NCBI RefSeq assembly: GCF_044360475.1
Contig: NZ_CP043494.1
Location: 12,462,001 to 12,526,000, forward strand
DNA: 64,000 nt
From: Archangium minus
GTDB taxonomy: Bacteria > Myxococcota > Myxococcia > Myxococcales > Myxococcaceae
Direction: 5' to 3'
A model generated the notes under the pieces. That model worked only from the letters and a program-made list of their open reading frames with translations. It ran no database searches and was not told where the DNA came from. Positions 1-9,790 of this stretch are shown here, one piece after another. Position 1 is the first letter of the stretch. Each line of letters opens with the position of its first letter. The position numbers were made by a program, and so were the translations under genes.

Positions 1-43
1 TCTCCTCTCGTACGTCCGTCCCTTGGCCCGCTCACACCGACGT

Positions 44-3000
44 TCACACCGATCCCGCGTGCAACTCCGCCTCTGTTGACGGCCCCAGGGCGCCCAGGGC
101 CTGCCGCTCGTACTCCTCCGCCCCCTGCTCGCGCGCGATGCGCACCGCCTGGCGCAGACTCGCGCGGGCCTCTTCCTCCTGCCCCAGGGCCCACCGCGCC
201 TCGGCCTCGATGCGGTACAGCGCGGAATCGTAGAAGTGCTCACCCGACGCCTCCGCCCAACGCAGGGCTTCCCTCACCCCGAGCAGCGCCTCGCGCGGCT
301 GCCGCAAGCGCAGGTGAACCTCCGCCAACCGTCCGAGGTGGTGCGGCATGCCGGCGCGCAGGCCCGCCATCCGCCACCGGCCCAGCCACTCACGCGTCTG
401 CGCCAGCCCCTCCTCGGGTCGCCCCAGCTCGGCCAGGGCCCAGCCGCGCAGCAGACCGGACCACATCAGCCACAACTGGAACCAGTGCTCGCGAGAGAGG
501 GCATGACACTCCTCGGTCAGCTCGAGCGTGCCCCGCGCGTCGCGCCGCAGCTGGCAGGACGCGGCGGCGTAGAGCAGCACATAGGCACGCGTGTGGGCGT
601 GGTCGATGCGAACCGTCAGCTCCAACGCCTCGCGGCTCAACCGGAGTGCGTCCTCCGTGTGGCCCAGCACGGAGTGGGCGAGGGAAGCATGAACGAGCGC
701 CACCGCCCGCGGGTCCACCCAGTGCCGCATGGCCAGCTTCCGGTGCTCCTCCAGGGAGAACTCCGAACACGCCACCGCGCGCTCCGCGAACTCGAGCGCC
801 TCGCGCATCCGTCCCCAGGAGAAGAAGTCGGCGCCCATCATCCGGTAGCCCAAGGCGAGCAGCTCCCGGTTGCGCTGGCGTGAGCCCAGGTCCACCAGCT
901 GCTCGGCCAGCTCGTGGGCCAGGCGGAGCTCCGCGCAGGCGAAGTAGTAGGCGAAGGGTCCCCAATAGGACAGCTCCAGGCCCGGCAACTCATCCCCTAC
1001 CAGACGGAACAGCTCGCGCGCCCGGGTATAGGTCCGCTTCACCTCGGGCGAGCGGTAGCCCTGCAGCGCCGACAGCGGACGGCCCAGCGCGATGAGCAGC
1101 TGGAGCTCTTGTTGAATCCGCTGCGCGGCGTCCGGCAGCGAGCGCAACAGCCTCAACGCCTGCTGGAAGTGACTCACCGCCTCCTGGTTGGCCGTGTGGT
1201 GGCTGGCGCGGAGTCCGGCCTGGAGCCAGTGACGGATGGCGGGCTCGTACGCTCCCGCCTCGGTGTAGTGGTGGGCCAGCAGCTCCGGCTGTGTCTCCAC
1301 CACATCGGGGAATTGCTCCTCCAGGGCCTGGGCGATGCGCCGGTGGTGCTGACGCCGGGTGCCACGCAGCAGGGACTGGTAGGCCGCGTCCTGGAGGAGG
1401 GCATGGCGGAACTGGTAGCGCGGTCCCTCCTGCTCCTCCTCGCGCTGGAGCAGCCCCATGTCCACCAACTCCTCGAGGTCCGCCTGGAGCGCTTCCGGGG
1501 GACGCCGCATCAGCGTGGCCATGAGGGCATGGGAGAAGCTGCGCCCCACTACCGCGCACAACTGGGCCAACGCCTTGTGCCGCGGGGGCAACCTGTCCAG
1601 GCGCGCCAGCAACAGCTCGTGCAGGGAGATGGGAATGGACGGAAGGGCGCCTCCCCCCACCACCATGCGCGTCAGCTCCTCCACGAAGAGCGGAATGCCG
1701 TCCGTCTTTTCCACGAGCAGGCGCACCGTCTCCTCGTTCAATGTCCTGTCACCGGCCGCCTCTTGCACCAGCGTGGCGGTGAGCCGCGCCGGCAGCCGCT
1801 CCAACTCCATCCGGTGAAGGGAGCCCACCTCAGGCCACGCGTGATGAAAGCTCGAGGGCCGCGCGCTCAGCACCAGCAGGACACGCGCGCCGCGCACGCG
1901 GCCCAGCACGTAGTCGAGCAGCGCCAGGGTGGACGGGTCCGCCCAGTGCAGGTCCTCCACCACACCGAACACCGGGCGCTCCCGCGCGATGCGCAGCAGC
2001 AGCGCCGTCAACGCCTCGAAGGTGCGCTCCTTCTGGCGCTCGGGCGAGAGCTGGAGGAGGGGCAGGTTCTCCATCACCGGCAACGAGAGGAAGGAGGTGA
2101 TGAGCGCAATGTGCTCCGACTCCAGGCCCAAGGTCCCCAACTGCTCCTTCAGCTTGCGCAGGTTGTCCCGCGGCGCACCCTCCGGCTCCAACCGGAAGAG
2201 ATGCTGCAGTAGCTCGATGAGGGGATGGAAGGCGCTGTTGGCGAACTGGCTCCAACACTGGCAACGCAGGACGGTGCAGGAGGAGGACGCCACCCGCTGG
2301 CGAGCCTCCTGGATGAGGCGGGACTTGCCGAGACCCGCCTCGGCGGTGAGCAGCACGAAGGAGCCATGCCCCTCCCGAGCCTCCTCCCAGTACTCGAGCA
2401 ACTGGCTCAGCTCGTGCTCGCGGCCCACCAGCGGGGAGAGCGAGCCAACCGCCAGCGCGCGATCAAAGCGCGTAGCCGCCTTGCGCGCGCGACTCACGCG
2501 CCAGATGTCCACGTGCCGCGCTCCGGACAGCCCCTCGAAGGTGCGCGAGCCGAGCGCCTCGGATTCGAAGACGCGCTGCACCAGGGTGTTCGTGGCATCG
2601 CTGAGCACCACCGTACCGGGCTCGGACTGCCGGGCCAGCCACGACGCGATGCGCGGGGCCTCTCCCTGGATGGTGGGCGTGCGGCCCCGCAGCTCCGGGA
2701 GGATGTCGTCGAACACCACCATCTCGGTGTGGACGCCCACCTGGACCGCCAGGGAGCCCAGGTCCAGCGAGGCGAAGCGCCGACGCAGCTCCTCTGGCAG
2801 GATGGCGGACAGCTTCAGCCCCGCGTTGATGGCCTGCTCCGAGTCCTCCTCGTGCGCCACCGGATAGCCGAAGCACGTCAGCACCTCGTCGCCCACGCAG
2901 GTGGTGATGGAGCCCCCGTGCTGCTGGGTGATTTCCGAGCAGAGCTTCTGGAATGCGGCCTCCAGCTCGCTGAAGTCCTCCGGATCCAGCTCCCCAGCGA

Positions 3001-4081
3001 GTCCCACCAGTCCCACCAGCCGGTAGGACACCAGCGTCACCGGCCTGCGCTGGGGCGCCACGGCGCGAGGCTCCTCACGCCAGGGCCCCAACCGCTCCTC
3101 CAACCGGCGTAGCCTGTCACGCAGCTCGATGGCCGAGGGAAGGCGCTCACGTGGATCCTTCGCCAGGGCCGAGGCCACGAGCGCCTCCAGCTCCTGGGGC
3201 AGCTCAGGATCGCGGGCACGCACCGAGGGCACGAAACCGGGAGCCACCACCTTGGCACGCAGCTCCTCCAGCGTGGAGCTCGGGTAGGGCAGCTCCCCGG
3301 TGAGCACCTCGTACAGCATGACGCCCGAGGACCAGATGTCCGTGCGCTCGTCCTGCTTGCCGCCGCGCCACTGCTCTGGAGACATATAAGGAGGCGTGCC
3401 GGCGGTGGGCAGGTACGGCACAGGCGAGCCGCTGGAGGACGTGAGCCACGCGAGCCCGAAGTCGAGCAGCTTCACCCCACCCCGGCCCGTAATGAAGACA
3501 TTGCTGGGCTTGAGATCGCGATGGACGATGTGGCGGCCATGCGCATGGGCCAGTCCCGCGGCCACGGCGCTCATGATCTCCAGCGCGCGCCGCACGCCGA
3601 GCTTCTGCTCCCGCTGCAGGAGCGAGGCGAGGGACTCGCCATCGAGGCACTCCATGACGATGAAGGGAGTACGCGGCTCCCAGGGCTCCCCGACCCATTC
3701 GGCCACGTCGAAGACGCGGATGATGTTCTCGTGGTCGAGCTGCGCGATGGCACGCGCCTCCTGCCTCAACAGCCCCATGGGCCAGCGCTCGCCCAAACCC
3801 TCGCGGGGGAGGAGGAACTTGAGCGCCACCACGCGCTGCAACTCCTCGTCATGAGCGCGGAACACCCGCCCCATGGCACCACCGCCCAGCTCGGCGAGGA
3901 TCTCAAATCGGCGACCATCCGAGCCGCCCAGCCTTTCCCCAGGAGCCGGCTTGCGGAACGGGGGAGGAACCTGGGCCACTTCCTTCAGGAAGGAATCGCC
4001 AAAGTCCGAGTCCGCGGCTCGAGACAACCGCGCGGCGGGGCGATGCGCGCCCCCGCTGTTGTGACCGGTCTCGTCATGCAT
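44..4081 (-). CDS. Ser/Thr kinase - cyclase-homology - AAA ATPase - TPR fusion protein
   Basis: Predicted cytoplasmic signalling protein of 1345 aa. Visible in order: a Hanks-type Ser/Thr kinase domain (about residues 55-330) with glycine loop GGGAMGRV, catalytic loop HRDLKPSN and DFGLAW; a class III nucleotide-cyclase homology domain (about 350-530); an AAA-type ATPase (about 555-800) with Walker A AEAGLGKSR and Walker B VVEDLHWAD; then a long TPR-like helical C-terminus. The architecture matches the kinase/cyclase fusion family common in myxobacteria (TOMM kinase/cyclase type), but no TOMM genes are nearby. In the cyclase domain the place of the first metal-binding Asp reads YRLVG, so the domain is probably non-catalytic; the second Asp remains in GDEV. 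The start at 4081 has GGGGAG just upstream; an in-frame ATG at 4165 would add 28 residues without domain homology. It is a paralogue of the gene at 4867-8916. Confidence 0.93.
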   Translation of the reverse strand: MHDETGHNSGGAHRPAARLSRAADSDFGDSFLKEVAQVPPPFRKPAPGERLGGSDGRRFEILAELGGGAMGRVFRAHDEELQRVVALKFLLPREGLGERWPMGLLRQEARAIAQLDHENIIRVFDVAEWVGEPWEPRTPFIVMECLDGESLASLLQREQKLGVRRALEIMSAVAAGLAHAHGRHIVHRDLKPSNVFITGRGGVKLLDFGLAWLTSSSGSPVPYLPTAGTPPYMSPEQWRGGKQDERTDIWSSGVMLYEVLTGELPYPSSTLEELRAKVVAPGFVPSVRARDPELPQELEALVASALAKDPRERLPSAIELRDRLRRLEERLGPWREEPRAVAPQRRPVTLVSYRLVGLVGLAGELDPEDFSELEAAFQKLCSEITQQHGGSITTCVGDEVLTCFGYPVAHEEDSEQAINAGLKLSAILPEELRRRFASLDLGSLAVQVGVHTEMVVFDDILPELRGRTPTIQGEAPRIASWLARQSEPGTVVLSDATNTLVQRVFESEALGSRTFEGLSGARHVDIWRVSRARKAATRFDRALAVGSLSPLVGREHELSQLLEYWEEAREGHGSFVLLTAEAGLGKSRLIQEARQRVASSSCTVLRCQCWSQFANSAFHPLIELLQHLFRLEPEGAPRDNLRKLKEQLGTLGLESEHIALITSFLSLPVMENLPLLQLSPERQKERTFEALTALLLRIARERPVFGVVEDLHWADPSTLALLDYVLGRVRGARVLLVLSARPSSFHHAWPEVGSLHRMELERLPARLTATLVQEAAGDRTLNEETVRLLVEKTDGIPLFVEELTRMVVGGGALPSIPISLHELLLARLDRLPPRHKALAQLCAVVGRSFSHALMATLMRRPPEALQADLEELVDMGLLQREEEQEGPRYQFRHALLQDAAYQSLLRGTRRQHHRRIAQALEEQFPDVVETQPELLAHHYTEAGAYEPAIRHWLQAGLRASHHTANQEAVSHFQQALRLLRSLPDAAQRIQQELQLLIALGRPLSALQGYRSPEVKRTYTRARELFRLVGDELPGLELSYWGPFAYYFACAELRLAHELAEQLVDLGSRQRNRELLALGYRMMGADFFSWGRMREALEFAERAVACSEFSLEEHRKLAMRHWVDPRAVALVHASLAHSVLGHTEDALRLSREALELTVRIDHAHTRAYVLLYAAASCQLRRDARGTLELTEECHALSREHWFQLWLMWSGLLRGWALAELGRPEEGLAQTREWLGRWRMAGLRAGMPHHLGRLAEVHLRLRQPREALLGVREALRWAEASGEHFYDSALYRIEAEARWALGQEEEARASLRQAVRIAREQGAEEYERQALGALGPSTEAELHAGSV

Positions 4082-4263
4082 TCCCTGCTCCCCGGTCGAA
4101 GCGCCCTCACAATGGAAGGCCTGGATAAATGAAGTTATGGGTCCCATGGGCACCGGGCAACGCACTCGAGGCCAGGAAGCATGGGGCCTGAATTCATGGC
4201 GTCATCGCCCCTCAACGGGAGGAGCGAAGCAGCGCGCGTTCGTGACGCACGGGTGCGACGAAT

Positions 4264-4827
4264 TCACTCCCCTTGCCGACCACCAGACATACGGGCGTGT
4301 GAGGAGGGGTAGCGCCGCTGATACTCCTCACGCAGCCGAGCAAGGTAGCTCACGGCCTCTGGAGTCCCCTCCTCGGGAGCCCAAGGGGCGAAGGACTTCT
4401 CGTTGGCCGGCGCGTAGGGCCCGTTCTTCACCTCGAAGAGCACCGTGTCCGGCGCGAGCGCGATGAGCCCGTGGAAGATGCCTGGAGCCAGGTCCACCCC
4501 AAACTGCTCGCCCCCGGCTTCCAATGACAGACAGTCCCGCACACGACCCTCCTCCTCGAAGGTGAAGAAGGCCAGCGCGCCACGCAGCACCACCCAGGCC
4601 TCGGCCTTCGGAGGCTCCAGGTGGCGGTGCGGCCGTACGTAGCTGTCCGGCTGGATGACGTTGAGCATCCGGTGCAACAGCTCGTCCTCCTTCTTGTGGA
4701 AGGGCAGGATGATGCGGCGCCGGGGGCTCGTCCGGGAGGACTCGGCGACCTCCTCGACCAGGGAGCGAGACAAAACCACCAGTTCACCCGCGGGGGCATC
4801 CAGGGCACGACGAGAGGAAGAGCTCAT
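4264..4827 (-). CDS. WbuC-like cupin fold metalloprotein
   Basis: A 187-aa single-domain cupin. The metal-binding half shows YVRPHRHLEPPKAEAW (His and Glu ligands) followed by a beta-rich segment with GVDLAPGIFHG, the second cupin motif with its His. This resembles WbuC-type cupins, which are often linked to polysaccharide loci; no such locus is visible here, so the substrate is unknown. The gene lies between the two large kinase-fusion paralogues on the same strand, 39 bp downstream of the 4867-8916 gene's stop, so it could be co-transcribed with it. Confidence 0.8.
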   Translation of the reverse strand: MSSSSRRALDAPAGELVVLSRSLVEEVAESSRTSPRRRIILPFHKKEDELLHRMLNVIQPDSYVRPHRHLEPPKAEAWVVLRGALAFFTFEEEGRVRDCLSLEAGGEQFGVDLAPGIFHGLIALAPDTVLFEVKNGPYAPANEKSFAPWAPEEGTPEAVSYLARLREEYQRRYPSSHARMSGGRQGE

Positions 4828-4866
4828 GGCGCCGAGCGGAACACACCGGCCCCGAAACCGTCCAGG

Positions 4867-7800
4867 TCACGGGTGCAAGGCTGCCTCCTCGTGAAGCCCC
4901 AGTGCCTGGAACTGGCGGCGCAGGCTCGCCTGGGCTCGCTGCTCATAGGCGCGCATCTCGTGCTCTCGGGCAAAGCGGATGGCCTCGAGGAACGCCTCAC
5001 GTGCCTCGTCCTCGCGACCCGCCAGCCGCAACAGCTCGCCGCGGGCCCGGTGCAGCTCGGGCAGATAGGAATACTCCTCCGTCACAGCCGGCCACGTCAT
5101 GGCCTCTTCCACCGCGGCCAGCCCCTCCTGCGCCTGCCCCAACCGCAGGTGGATATGGGCCAGCATGCCCAGGTTGTGGTGCATGCCCGCCAGGAGGCCC
5201 GAGCGCGTCCACTGCTCCAGCACCTCGCGCATCACCACCAGCCCCTCCTGAGGACGCCCCAGCTCGGCCAGCGCCCAGGCCCGCAGCGCGGAGGGCCACA
5301 GGTACCACAACAGGAAGCGGTGCTCGCGCGAGAGCGGGATGCACTGGTCCACCAGGCCCAGCGTCGTCCGTGCGTCCCACCGCAACTGGCTCCCGATGGC
5401 GCAGTACGTGAGCGCGAGCGCCGTCGTGTGCGCATGGCCGATGCGCCCGGCCAGCTCCAACGCCTGACGGGTGAAGTGCTCGGCCCGCTCGTCCTGTCCC
5501 GTCGCCGAGAGCGGCAGGGTGCCATAGGCCAGCGCGGCCACGCGCGGGTTGACCCACTGCCGGACGGCGAGGGTCCGGTGCTGCTCGAGCTCGAAGTCCG
5601 AGCTCTCCAGCGCCAGCTCCACGTGCCGCAGCGATTTGGACATCTCCCCCCAGGTGAAGAGATCAGTGGCCATCATCCGGTGCCCCATGGAGAGCAACTC
5701 CAGGTTGTGCTGGCGCTCACCCAGGCCCACCAGCAGCTCCGCCACCTCATGCGCATCCCGCGTCTTACCGCGCGCGAAGTAGTAGGCGAAGGAGCCCCAG
5801 AAGCTCAGCTCCAGCCGGGGCAGCGCCTCACCCACCTCGCGGATGAGCTGCTGCACCCGCGTGTACGTGCGCTCCACCTCGGGCGAGCGGAAGCCCTGCA
5901 CCTGGACCAGGGGCATGCCAAGAGCGATGAGCAGCTGCAGCTCATCCTGGGTGAGCGACGTGGAATCCGGCAGGCTCCGCAGCAGCTTCAACGCCAGGGT
6001 GAGGTGGCTCACCGCCTCCTCGTTGGCCGAGCGCTGGCTGGCGCGCATTCCAGCCAGCTTCCAGTAGTGGATGGCCGGCTTCGGCAACCCGGCCTCCGTA
6101 TAGTGGTGGGCCAGCAGCTCGGGCCGAGACTCCGCCTGCGCGGGGAAGTGCTCCACCAGGGCCTGGGCGATGCGCTGGTGGTACTGCCGCCGCGCGCTGC
6201 GAGGCAAGGACTGGTAGGCCGACTCCTGGATGAGGGCGTGGCGGAACTGGTAGCCGGGCTCGGCCCCCTCGTCGCGAGACTGGAGCAACCCCGCGGCGAC
6301 CAGACCCGCGAGGTCCCGGCGCAGCACCGTGCCCCCGAGTCCCGTGAGGCGGGCGAGCAACGCATGGGAAAAGCCGCGGCCAATCACCGCGCACAGCTGC
6401 GCGAGCTGCTTCTGCCGGAGGGGCAACGAGTCCAACCGCGCCAGCAGCAGCTCCTGCAGCGTGACGGGAATGGACGCCTCCGCCCCACTCTCCAACATGA
6501 CGCGCGTCATCTCCTCCACGAAGAGGGGAATGCCGTCCGTCCGGGTCACCAGCTGTGTCACCACCTCGTCCGGCAGTTCCTGTCCGCGCGCCACCTCCTT
6601 CACCAGTTGCGCGGTGCGCTCCGCCGGCAACCGCTCCAATGCGAGGGATTGAAAGCCGGAGTGCTGCACCCAGGGCGGGCGGAACTCAGGGCGAGCACTG
6701 AGGACGAAGAGCAGGCCCACCCGCTCCACGATGTCGAGCAGGTACCCCAGCATCTGCAGCGTGGAGGGGTCCGCCCAGTGAAGATCCTCCACCACCACCA
6801 GCACCGGACGCTCCCCTGCTTCGTGCACCAGCAGGGTGGCCAGTCCCGCCAGCGTCTCCTCCTTCTGGCGTTGAGGCGTGAGGCGCAGGTGCGGGGAGTC
6901 CTCGGCCACCGGCAGCGACACCAGCGAGGCCAGCACGCGCTCCTGCAGAGGTGTCAGCTCCCGCTGCGCGAGGTTCCGCTCCAGCGCGCGCAGGTTCTCC
7001 TCGGGCGAGCGCTCCGGGTTCACCCAGACCCGCTGCAACATCTCGATGAGGGGGTGCAGGGCGCTGGTGCTGAACTGGCTCCAGCACTGGAGCCGCAGCA
7101 GGAGGGGCTCGTCCAGCGACACCCGCTCGATCAGCTCCTGGATGAGGCGGGACTTGCCAATGCCCGCTTCACCACTGATGAGCACGTAGCCGCCCCGCCC
7201 CTCGCGGGCCCGCTCCCAGGCCTCGAGCATCACCCGCAGCTCCCGCTCGCGGCCCACCAGCGGGCTCAGCTTCCCGTCCTTGGCGAGCGTGCGCTCAAAG
7301 CGGATGACGGCCGCGCGCGAGCGCAGCACGCGATACACCTGGAAGGAGCGCCGCCCGTCGAAGGCGCGGGTGCCGAGCGCCTCGGTGTCGAAGGCACGCT
7401 GCACCAGGCTGTAGGTGCCGGAGCCAAGCACCACCTCGTCCGGCCCCGCGTGCCGCGCCAACCAGGTGGCGATGCGCGGGGCCTCTCCCTGAATGGTGGG
7501 CGTCCGCCCGCGCAGCTCCGGGAGGATGTCATCCAGCACCACCATGTCCGTATCGATGCCCACCTGCACGGCCAGCGCCGGGAGTGGCCCCGGTGGCAGC
7601 CGTCCCTGGAGGGCCTCGTGCACGGCCTTGGGGAGGGCCAACCCCGCGAGCACCGCGCACTCCGAGTCGCCTTCCTTTGCCACCGGATAGCCAAAACAGG
7701 CCAGCATCTCATCGCCCATGCACAGGGTGATGAAGCCGCCGTGGTGCTGGATGGCCTCCGAGGCGGCGCGGTGAAAGGCCGCCTCCAGCTCGCCGAAGTC

Positions 7801-8916
7801 CTCTGGATCCAACTCCTCCGCCAGCGCGGAGAGCCCCTCCACCCGGCAGTACACCAGCGTCACCTGCCGACGCTGGGGCGCCACCGACCGCTGGGCTCCG
7901 CGGCCAGGCCGCAGGTGCTCCTCCAGCTCGCGCAACTCCTCACGCAGCTCCGCGGCCGATAGAAGACGCTGCGCGGGGTCCTTCTCCAGCGCCACGGACA
8001 GCAGCGACTCCAACTCCCAGGGAAGCTCTGGGTGGTGTGCACGCACCGAGGGCACCGGCTCCGGGGAGAGCACCTGCGCGCGCAGCTCCTCCAACAAGAG
8101 GTGGGGATAGGGCAGCTCGCCGGTGAGCAACTCATGGAGCATGACACCCGCGGCCCAGATATCAGTGCGCTCGTCCACCTTTCCCCCGCGCCACTGCTCC
8201 GGAGCCATGTACGGGGGCGTGCCGGCCGTGGGCAAGTGCGGCACGGACGCGGCGCCCGAGGCCGCCACCCACGCCAGCCCGAAGTCCAACAGCTTCACCG
8301 TGCCCCCGTGGGTGATGAAGACATTGTTGGGCTTGAGATCCCGGTGGATGATGTGGTGCTCGTGCGCGTGCGCCAGCCCCGCGGCCACGTCGCGCATGAT
8401 TTCCAACGCGCGCCGCAATGGGAGCTTCCGCTCCCGCTTCAGCACGTCCGAGAGCGACTCGCCCTCCAGACATTCCATGACGAGGAAGGGAACGGTGGGC
8501 TCGCCCGGCCCGCTGCTCCACTCGGACACATCGAAGATGCGGACGATGTTCTCATGGTCCAGCTGCGCAATGGCCCGAGCCTCACGCAGGCCCATGCCGG
8601 CGAGCTCCTCGCGCGGGAAGAGGAATTTGAGAGCCACCACCCGCTGCAGCTCGTCATCCCGGGCCCGGAAGACCTGGCCCATGGCGCCCTCGCCCAGCTC
8701 CTCGAGAATTTCAAACCGGCGCCCGTCCGAGCCCCCGAGACGCTCGCCCGGCAGCAGCCTACGAAACGGCGTGTGGAGGGTAGAGCTTGCCACCTCCATC
8801 AGGAAGGAATCGCTGAAGTCGGATCCGTCACCGAACTCCGCGTCGAACCCGGGCTCCGCGTCTTCCGGATGGGGCTCCACCGGCCCTTGGCCGTCATGCT
8901 CGCCGGTCCGTCCCAT
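4867..8916 (-). CDS. Ser/Thr kinase - cyclase-homology - AAA ATPase - TPR fusion protein (paralogue)
   Basis: A 1349-aa protein with the same domain order as the gene at 44-4081. The kinase domain has GEGAMGQV, HRDLKPNN and DFGLAW. The cyclase homology domain starts near the motif RQVTLVYCRVEG and contains MGDEM. The ATPase has Walker A GEAGIGKSR and Walker B VVEDLHWAD, and TPR-like repeats fill the last 500 residues. As in the paralogue, an Arg (YCRV) replaces the first catalytic Asp of active class III cyclases, so the domain is more likely a sensor or dimerisation module than an enzyme. A possible model is kinase output gated by nucleotide-dependent ATPase/TPR sensing. Start ATG at 8916; the 330 bp to the divergent response regulator must hold both promoters. 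Confidence 0.93.
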   Translation of the reverse strand: MGRTGEHDGQGPVEPHPEDAEPGFDAEFGDGSDFSDSFLMEVASSTLHTPFRRLLPGERLGGSDGRRFEILEELGEGAMGQVFRARDDELQRVVALKFLFPREELAGMGLREARAIAQLDHENIVRIFDVSEWSSGPGEPTVPFLVMECLEGESLSDVLKRERKLPLRRALEIMRDVAAGLAHAHEHHIIHRDLKPNNVFITHGGTVKLLDFGLAWVAASGAASVPHLPTAGTPPYMAPEQWRGGKVDERTDIWAAGVMLHELLTGELPYPHLLLEELRAQVLSPEPVPSVRAHHPELPWELESLLSVALEKDPAQRLLSAAELREELRELEEHLRPGRGAQRSVAPQRRQVTLVYCRVEGLSALAEELDPEDFGELEAAFHRAASEAIQHHGGFITLCMGDEMLACFGYPVAKEGDSECAVLAGLALPKAVHEALQGRLPPGPLPALAVQVGIDTDMVVLDDILPELRGRTPTIQGEAPRIATWLARHAGPDEVVLGSGTYSLVQRAFDTEALGTRAFDGRRSFQVYRVLRSRAAVIRFERTLAKDGKLSPLVGRERELRVMLEAWERAREGRGGYVLISGEAGIGKSRLIQELIERVSLDEPLLLRLQCWSQFSTSALHPLIEMLQRVWVNPERSPEENLRALERNLAQRELTPLQERVLASLVSLPVAEDSPHLRLTPQRQKEETLAGLATLLVHEAGERPVLVVVEDLHWADPSTLQMLGYLLDIVERVGLLFVLSARPEFRPPWVQHSGFQSLALERLPAERTAQLVKEVARGQELPDEVVTQLVTRTDGIPLFVEEMTRVMLESGAEASIPVTLQELLLARLDSLPLRQKQLAQLCAVIGRGFSHALLARLTGLGGTVLRRDLAGLVAAGLLQSRDEGAEPGYQFRHALIQESAYQSLPRSARRQYHQRIAQALVEHFPAQAESRPELLAHHYTEAGLPKPAIHYWKLAGMRASQRSANEEAVSHLTLALKLLRSLPDSTSLTQDELQLLIALGMPLVQVQGFRSPEVERTYTRVQQLIREVGEALPRLELSFWGSFAYYFARGKTRDAHEVAELLVGLGERQHNLELLSMGHRMMATDLFTWGEMSKSLRHVELALESSDFELEQHRTLAVRQWVNPRVAALAYGTLPLSATGQDERAEHFTRQALELAGRIGHAHTTALALTYCAIGSQLRWDARTTLGLVDQCIPLSREHRFLLWYLWPSALRAWALAELGRPQEGLVVMREVLEQWTRSGLLAGMHHNLGMLAHIHLRLGQAQEGLAAVEEAMTWPAVTEEYSYLPELHRARGELLRLAGREDEAREAFLEAIRFAREHEMRAYEQRAQASLRRQFQALGLHEEAALHP

Positions 8917-9246
8917 GATGTCGCCCCACGCCCCCTCAGAGAGAAGCTAGGGGCCCCCGAGGAGGCGGGCAACGCCACCATCCCCTGGGGAGGGGCGAGC
9001 ATCCGCGCTCCTCCTTCATTCCCGCCAGGCCGGCTGCCTGGGAGAAAGGACTCTTCCGCGTCCACCAGCGGGGCGAGCGGGCCCTTCGAGCAGGGTATGG
9101 CCATCTCGCGAAACGCGTACCAAATCACACACATCACACCAGTGAGTCGGGAAGTCCACCAGTCTAGAGGGGGGGCTGGTGCTCCCCTATTGGAGATAGC
9201 GCGACCGCTCTCGACCTCCTCCTGCGGGAAAGGAACAGGTGAAGTC
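8917..9246. other. divergent intergenic region
   Basis: This 330-bp gap lies between the divergent kinase fusion gene (minus) and response regulator (plus) and must carry both promoters. I see a short CA-rich run around 9125-9140 but no convincing palindrome, tRNA or small gene. Confidence 0.5.
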
Positions 9247-9693
9247 ATGAGCACCATTCTTCTTGTCGATGATGAGCCCGAGCTCCTCGACCTGTATGCG
9301 GAAGTTTTGGAGTTGATGGACCACCGCGTGCTGCGTGCACATGATGGACATGAGGCCCTGGAGATCGCCCACGCGCGGCGACCGGACCTCGTGGTGACGG
9401 ACTGGCAGATGCCGCGGATGACCGGGGTGGAGCTGTGTCAGCACCTGGAGCGGGACGAGGAGCTGCGCGACGTCCCCGTCATCATGCACAGCGCCGCGAC
9501 GGATCCACACGCCCCGGGCGTCAAGGCCTTCCTCTCCAAGTGCGCGGAGCTGGCCGAGTTTGAAGAGGTTGTCCACCGCACGCTCGTCGACTCGGGAGCA
9601 AGCCCGCAGGGGCCTCCGTCGCTGAGCGACTTCTCACGGAGCGCGCGCGAGACCGCCTGGGACAGCGACTGTTCGTGCACCCTGGGCCCCTGA
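9247..9693 (+). CDS. single-domain response regulator (receiver domain)
   Basis: A 148-aa CheY-like receiver. The N-terminal acidic pair is in LLVDDEPE, the phosphoacceptor Asp in VVTDWQMPRMTG, the switch Ser/Thr region in VIMHSAA and the conserved Lys in KAFLSK. There is no output domain; the last 30 residues are Ser-rich and look disordered, so it probably acts by protein-protein interaction with a partner kinase. The start ATG has AGGTGAA at proper distance. A partner kinase is not adjacent; the nearest is the MHYT histidine kinase at 10527. A strong terminator-like hairpin follows at 9718. Confidence 0.9.
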   Translation: MSTILLVDDEPELLDLYAEVLELMDHRVLRAHDGHEALEIAHARRPDLVVTDWQMPRMTGVELCQHLERDEELRDVPVIMHSAATDPHAPGVKAFLSKCAELAEFEEVVHRTLVDSGASPQGPPSLSDFSRSARETAWDSDCSCTLGP

Positions 9694-9717
9694 CGCCGCG
9701 GCGCACCGGATACAGAG

Positions 9718-9757
9718 CGGGCCGGGAGACGAGCTCTCCTGGCCCGTGTTCGTTTTT
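9718..9757 (+). terminator. Rho-independent terminator after response regulator
   Basis: The near-perfect stem CGGGCC(G)GGAGA with TCTCC(T)GGCCCG (9718-9746, 5-nt loop) is followed by the T-rich run TGTTCGTTTTT. It lies 25 bp after the response-regulator stop and before the sigma-factor gene. Confidence 0.8.
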
Positions 9758-9790
9758 GGCCCGGCCTCCTCCACCCACACAGGAGGCCCC

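Noticed and set aside
4621..7962. Very long plus-strand open frame opposite the second kinase-fusion gene
   Set aside because: Its translation is rich in His/Gln/Arg, has no domain, and is the antisense shadow of a well-supported gene in high-GC DNA.
1..9000. TOMM (thiazole/oxazole-modified peptide) biosynthetic cluster suggested by the kinase/cyclase architecture
   Set aside because: No cyclodehydratase, dehydrogenase or precursor peptide is visible; the architecture alone does not support a cluster.
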